Part shown: in pieces, positions 5,463 through 8,370 of the stretch
Numbering within the stretch: the stretch's first letter is position 1
How the letters are laid out: every line of letters begins with the position of its first letter
NCBI GenBank assembly: GCA_029260195.1
Contig: JAJDDS010000135.1
Coordinates: forward strand, 1 to 8,370
Source of the DNA: Phycisphaerae bacterium
Lineage (GTDB): Bacteria > Planctomycetota > Phycisphaerae > UBA1845
DNA: 8,370 bases
Direction: 5' to 3'
Notes under the pieces: model-generated
Databases searched by the model: none
What the model was told of the DNA's origin: nothing
The model's input: only the letters and a program-made list of their open reading frames with translations
Made by a program: the position numbers and the translations under genes

Positions 5463-8370
5463 GTGACGTCACCGCGTTTCGATTGCCGCCGGGGTGGTTT
5501 TATCGCCATTCTGTCGCTGACCTGCGCTACGGGCTGCTACTACTTCCCGCCTCCCGACTCGACCGATCCCGAGGAACCGGCTGCAACCCAACCCGAACCC
5601 TCCAACGACGGCGATGATCGCCGGGCGGCCCTAAGGCCTGCGGTCGGCGTGTACTACAGCGACTTTGAATCCTCCGTGGGCACGGAGTGGTCGACCGACC
5701 GACGCTCCGCAGCCCCTCAGAACTTCCGTGCGTTCCTCGGTGCGTTCACCAACGACACCGCCACGCTCACGCTCGACGCGCTTCCCGAACACACCGCCGT
5801 CACCATCGTCGCCGATCTCTACGTTATCGGGTCGTGGGACGGAAACAGCACCATCATGGGCCCCGACGTGTGGTCGCTCACCACCGGAGACGGCCAAACA
5901 CTTGTCGAAACCACTTTCTCCTACACCGAATCACCCCGCCAGGCCTTTCCCAACAGCTACCCCTTCGGACGCCATCCCGGACGTTCCGGCGCCATCGAGA
6001 ACAACTCTCTCGGCTACAGCTTCTTTGACAACGACGGCAGCATTCAGCAGTGGAACTCCGTCTACCAGATCCGCGCCACATTCGATCACGACGCTGATTC
6101 GGTTGAGCTCCACTTCGCCGCTCGGGGGCTTGAGAACGAAACCGAAAGCTGGGGCCTCGACAACGTTAGCCTCACCCTCACCCCACCCGAAAGCGAGTGG
6201 GAGACCGCCCTGGTCATCGAAGCCGAAGATTTCGAAAGTCGCGCCATCGGAGGCCCCGTGCCCCAGGGCTGGAACATCTGGCAGTCCGGGCGAATCACCG
6301 ATTGGGTCCGATGCCATCCCGACTGCACTACAGTTCGCGTGACCGGCGTTGTCCACGGAGCGCCGGCCTTTGGCCACTGGCCGATCATGGGCATCACGGT
6401 CAACCAGCGCTTCGAAGCTCAAACCACCGTCGCCCAGAGCGACTGGTCCGCCCACTCCTTCGATATCACATTAGAACCCGGGCTCCAGCAGATCGGTGTC
6501 GCCTATACCAACGACGAACCGCCCGCGCCGGGCCAGGACCGAAACCTGATGGTTGACCGGCTCGAATTCGCCGTTCCCGCCGGCACACCGCGCGAACAAT
6601 GGCCCACCCGTGAGCCGCGCCCCGATTTCCTGGACGAACCCGATGTTCCGGAACGCGACGAAGATGTCATGGCGCTGGCGCGCCAGAATATCGAGATCCA
6701 CCGAAAGGGTGATTTCCAAATCCAGTTGCTCGACCCCGAGGGCGCTCCGCTGGCGCATCAACCCGTCCGATTCGACATGATCCGCCACCACTTCCGCTGG
6801 GGGACCGCCGTCCGCCTCGACCTCGATAACCCCGACCGCCCCGTCGAACAATGGTATCGCCGACGACTGGCGGAGATGTTCAACTACGGAACAACTGAAA
6901 ACGTCATGCGCTGGGGGTACCTCGAATCCGAGCGCGGAGCGCCGCGGTTCGATGAGATCACCCAATACCTTAACATCTGCGACGACCTCGGCATCGAGCT
7001 CAAAGGGCACAACCTCGTTTGGGGACACTTCCAGGACATCCCGACCTGGTTTACCGACAGCGACGTCGCTGGCGCCGACGCGCTGCTTGAATCCCGAGTG
7101 CATGATGTCGTCGAGCAATTCCGCGGACGCTTCTCCTCGTACGACGTCGTCAATGAACCGCTTCACGCCCTGCAATGGGAGTTCTGGGCTGGACCTCAAA
7201 TCGTCGAGGACAGCCTGCTCCGCGCCGACGAGTCCGACCCCGATACGACCTTGATCGTCAACGAATTCGAAATCGTCGCTGTCCCGTACATGGCTGACAA
7301 CTTCTTCGTCCGCATGCGCGACCTCATCGACCGAGGCGCCCCACTCGGCGGCGTCGGCGTCCAACTGCACGCCAACCTCGGAGAATGGTACCTGCCCCGC
7401 GAAATGTGGCGGGCTTTCGAGCGCATGTCCCAACTCGGCGTGGAGGTCCACCTCACGGAGGTCAGCCTCGGTGCCGACAACACGTTCATCCTCGGCGGTC
7501 CTTACCACGGACAACCATGGGACGACCAACACCAAGCTGAGTACTACGAACAGGTCATGACCGTCGCCTTCGGTCACCCCGCCATCGACTCCATGACCTA
7601 CTGGGGATTCAGCGATCGACGTCACTTCCAACCCGGCAGTGGACTGCTGGATCTCTCGTTTCGCCCTAAGGCTGCCGGCGTGGCCTACCAACGACTCCTC
7701 GACGAAACTTGGTCCACCCACGAACAGGTCGCCACTGACGCCAACGGAGTCGCCAGCCTCCGAGGCTTCTATGGCTGGTACCGAATCTCCCACGGCGATC
7801 AGATCGCCGTCATTGAACTCGTCCCCAATGAAACCCGCGAGCCGACCAATTCGTTGCAGGCTGTTCTTTATCCTCTCGGTGATGACAATCGCGATCGTCG
7901 CGTCGATGAGTCCGACCTGCCCGCCTTCATCGACGGCTTCACCGATGTCGACGTCCGCACCGTCCTGCCCGCGCAGGCCCACCTGGATTACGACGGCGAC
8001 CGCGACATCGATTGCGACGATTGGACCCGCTTCGCCACCGTGTGGTCAGGCGGCGCGACACCTCAGTACCCCCCGTGTACCAACCCCGTGCCGATTGTCG
8101 AAGCCACGGGCTGCCGCTACCTCAGCGTGACCCCTCCTCCGGGCGGCGCGCCCATCGCGTTTGAAGTCACCTCCGACGATTGGCTTTGTGTCGTCAAGTA
8201 CGTCAACTTCGATGGCGGTTTGGCGGACGAGCCCGTCTTCCAAACCCCCGCGGAGTGGGGCGTGTTCGATGTCTCCGACGGCCTGATCGTCCCCGACGCT
8301 CGATACAATGTGCGGGTCTTCGACGGCGAGCACCTCGCCCGACGCGCCACGGTCCGGACCTGGATTTGGG
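5463..8370 (+). CDS. Secreted GH10 xylanase-like lipoprotein with CBM and EF-hand (dockerin-like) repeats, 3'-truncated
   Basis: The frame is open from GTG 5463 to the right edge, 969 codons with no stop. Residues 1-24 form a lipoprotein signal with ATGC before Cys25, followed by a Pro/acidic linker. Residues 60-241 are a beta-sandwich with SWDGN, GPDVW and SWGLDNV, a family I cannot name. Residues 251-372 look like a CBM36/60-type xylan-binding module (YTNDEP, DRNLMVDRLEF). A conserved lead-in (ARQNIEIHRKG, from 406) opens the GH10 domain: TENVMRW, KGHNLVW, acid/base Glu565 in VVNEP, VQLH (634-636), nucleophile Glu666 in HLTEVS and YWGFSD. The two Glu are 101 residues apart, normal for GH10. 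EF-hand loops follow at 807-818 and 842-853, each with five acidic or Asn ligands, then an unassigned domain from about 880. It probably hydrolyses xylan or another beta-1,4-linked polymer at the cell surface. It is divergent from the polysaccharide operon. Confidence 0.93.
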   Translation, partial: MTSPRFDCRRGGFIAILSLTCATGCYYFPPPDSTDPEEPAATQPEPSNDGDDRRAALRPAVGVYYSDFESSVGTEWSTDRRSAAPQNFRAFLGAFTNDTATLTLDALPEHTAVTIVADLYVIGSWDGNSTIMGPDVWSLTTGDGQTLVETTFSYTESPRQAFPNSYPFGRHPGRSGAIENNSLGYSFFDNDGSIQQWNSVYQIRATFDHDADSVELHFAARGLENETESWGLDNVSLTLTPPESEWETALVIEAEDFESRAIGGPVPQGWNIWQSGRITDWVRCHPDCTTVRVTGVVHGAPAFGHWPIMGITVNQRFEAQTTVAQSDWSAHSFDITLEPGLQQIGVAYTNDEPPAPGQDRNLMVDRLEFAVPAGTPREQWPTREPRPDFLDEPDVPERDEDVMALARQNIEIHRKGDFQIQLLDPEGAPLAHQPVRFDMIRHHFRWGTAVRLDLDNPDRPVEQWYRRRLAEMFNYGTTENVMRWGYLESERGAPRFDEITQYLNICDDLGIELKGHNLVWGHFQDIPTWFTDSDVAGADALLESRVHDVVEQFRGRFSSYDVVNEPLHALQWEFWAGPQIVEDSLLRADESDPDTTLIVNEFEIVAVPYMADNFFVRMRDLIDRGAPLGGVGVQLHANLGEWYLPREMWRAFERMSQLGVEVHLTEVSLGADNTFILGGPYHGQPWDDQHQAEYYEQVMTVAFGHPAIDSMTYWGFSDRRHFQPGSGLLDLSFRPKAAGVAYQRLLDETWSTHEQVATDANGVASLRGFYGWYRISHGDQIAVIELVPNETREPTNSLQAVLYPLGDDNRDRRVDESDLPAFIDGFTDVDVRTVLPAQAHLDYDGDRDIDCDDWTRFATVWSGGATPQYPPCTNPVPIVEATGCRYLSVTPPPGGAPIAFEVTSDDWLCVVKYVNFDGGLADEPVFQTPAEWGVFDVSDGLIVPDARYNVRVFDGEHLARRATVRTWIW

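Noticed and set aside
6471..7982. 503-codon open frame on the - strand opposite the GH10 gene
   Set aside because: It lies wholly antisense to a frame with clear CBM, GH10 and EF-hand motifs. Its Val/Asp/Glu-rich translation matches nothing and is a codon-bias shadow.
1..8370. CRISPR arrays, tRNA or rRNA genes, insertion sequences and phage genes
   Set aside because: I looked for regularly spaced repeats, terminal inverted repeats with transposase motifs and RNA gene signatures, and saw none.

Overview
The window is GC-rich bacterial DNA with tightly packed genes. It holds four large genes: two on the + strand (a 5'-truncated one at the left edge and a 3'-truncated one at the right edge) and two on the - strand between them. 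Two things suggest a planctomycete, or a relative in the PVC group. The first is a GH10 protein carrying two dockerin-like EF-hand loops that are not part of a cellulosome. The second is the mix of B12-type radical SAM and exopolysaccharide genes. The assignment is an inference from protein style; there is no rRNA or marker gene here.

Left region (1-858, +): the C-terminal 285 residues of a family 2 glycosyltransferase with a membrane-associated C-terminus. Its last 51 bases overlap, tail to tail, the end of the next gene.

Centre (808-4836, -): two genes, probably one transcript. The upstream gene (4836 to 3019) encodes a 605-residue fusion of a nucleotidyltransferase-like domain, a left-handed beta-helix and a membrane-embedded polyprenyl-phosphate sugar-phosphate transferase. 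The nucleotidyltransferase part has lost its signature Arg and metal-binding Asp motifs. After 69 bases follows a 713-residue cobalamin-binding-type radical SAM protein of unknown substrate (2949 to 808). With the glycosyltransferase this looks like part of a surface-polysaccharide or exopolysaccharide locus: the fusion would load the first sugar onto the lipid carrier, the GT2 would add sugars, and the radical SAM enzyme might modify a sugar, lipid or other component. The last role is speculative.

Intergenic region (4837-5462): about 600 bases between divergent genes. It holds a good candidate sigma70 promoter for the - strand operon with a leader of about 345 bases. It also holds a weaker candidate promoter for the + strand gene whose -10 sits inside an inverted repeat, and a separate 12-bp perfect palindrome.

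Right region (5463-8370, +): a very large secreted multidomain GH10 xylanase-like lipoprotein, open at the right edge. In order it has a lipoprotein signal, a beta-sandwich domain, a CBM36/60-like xylan-binding domain, a GH10 catalytic domain with both catalytic Glu residues, a small beta domain, two EF-hand loops and an unidentified C-terminal domain. Whether it works on plant xylan or on the polymer made next door cannot be decided from the sequence.
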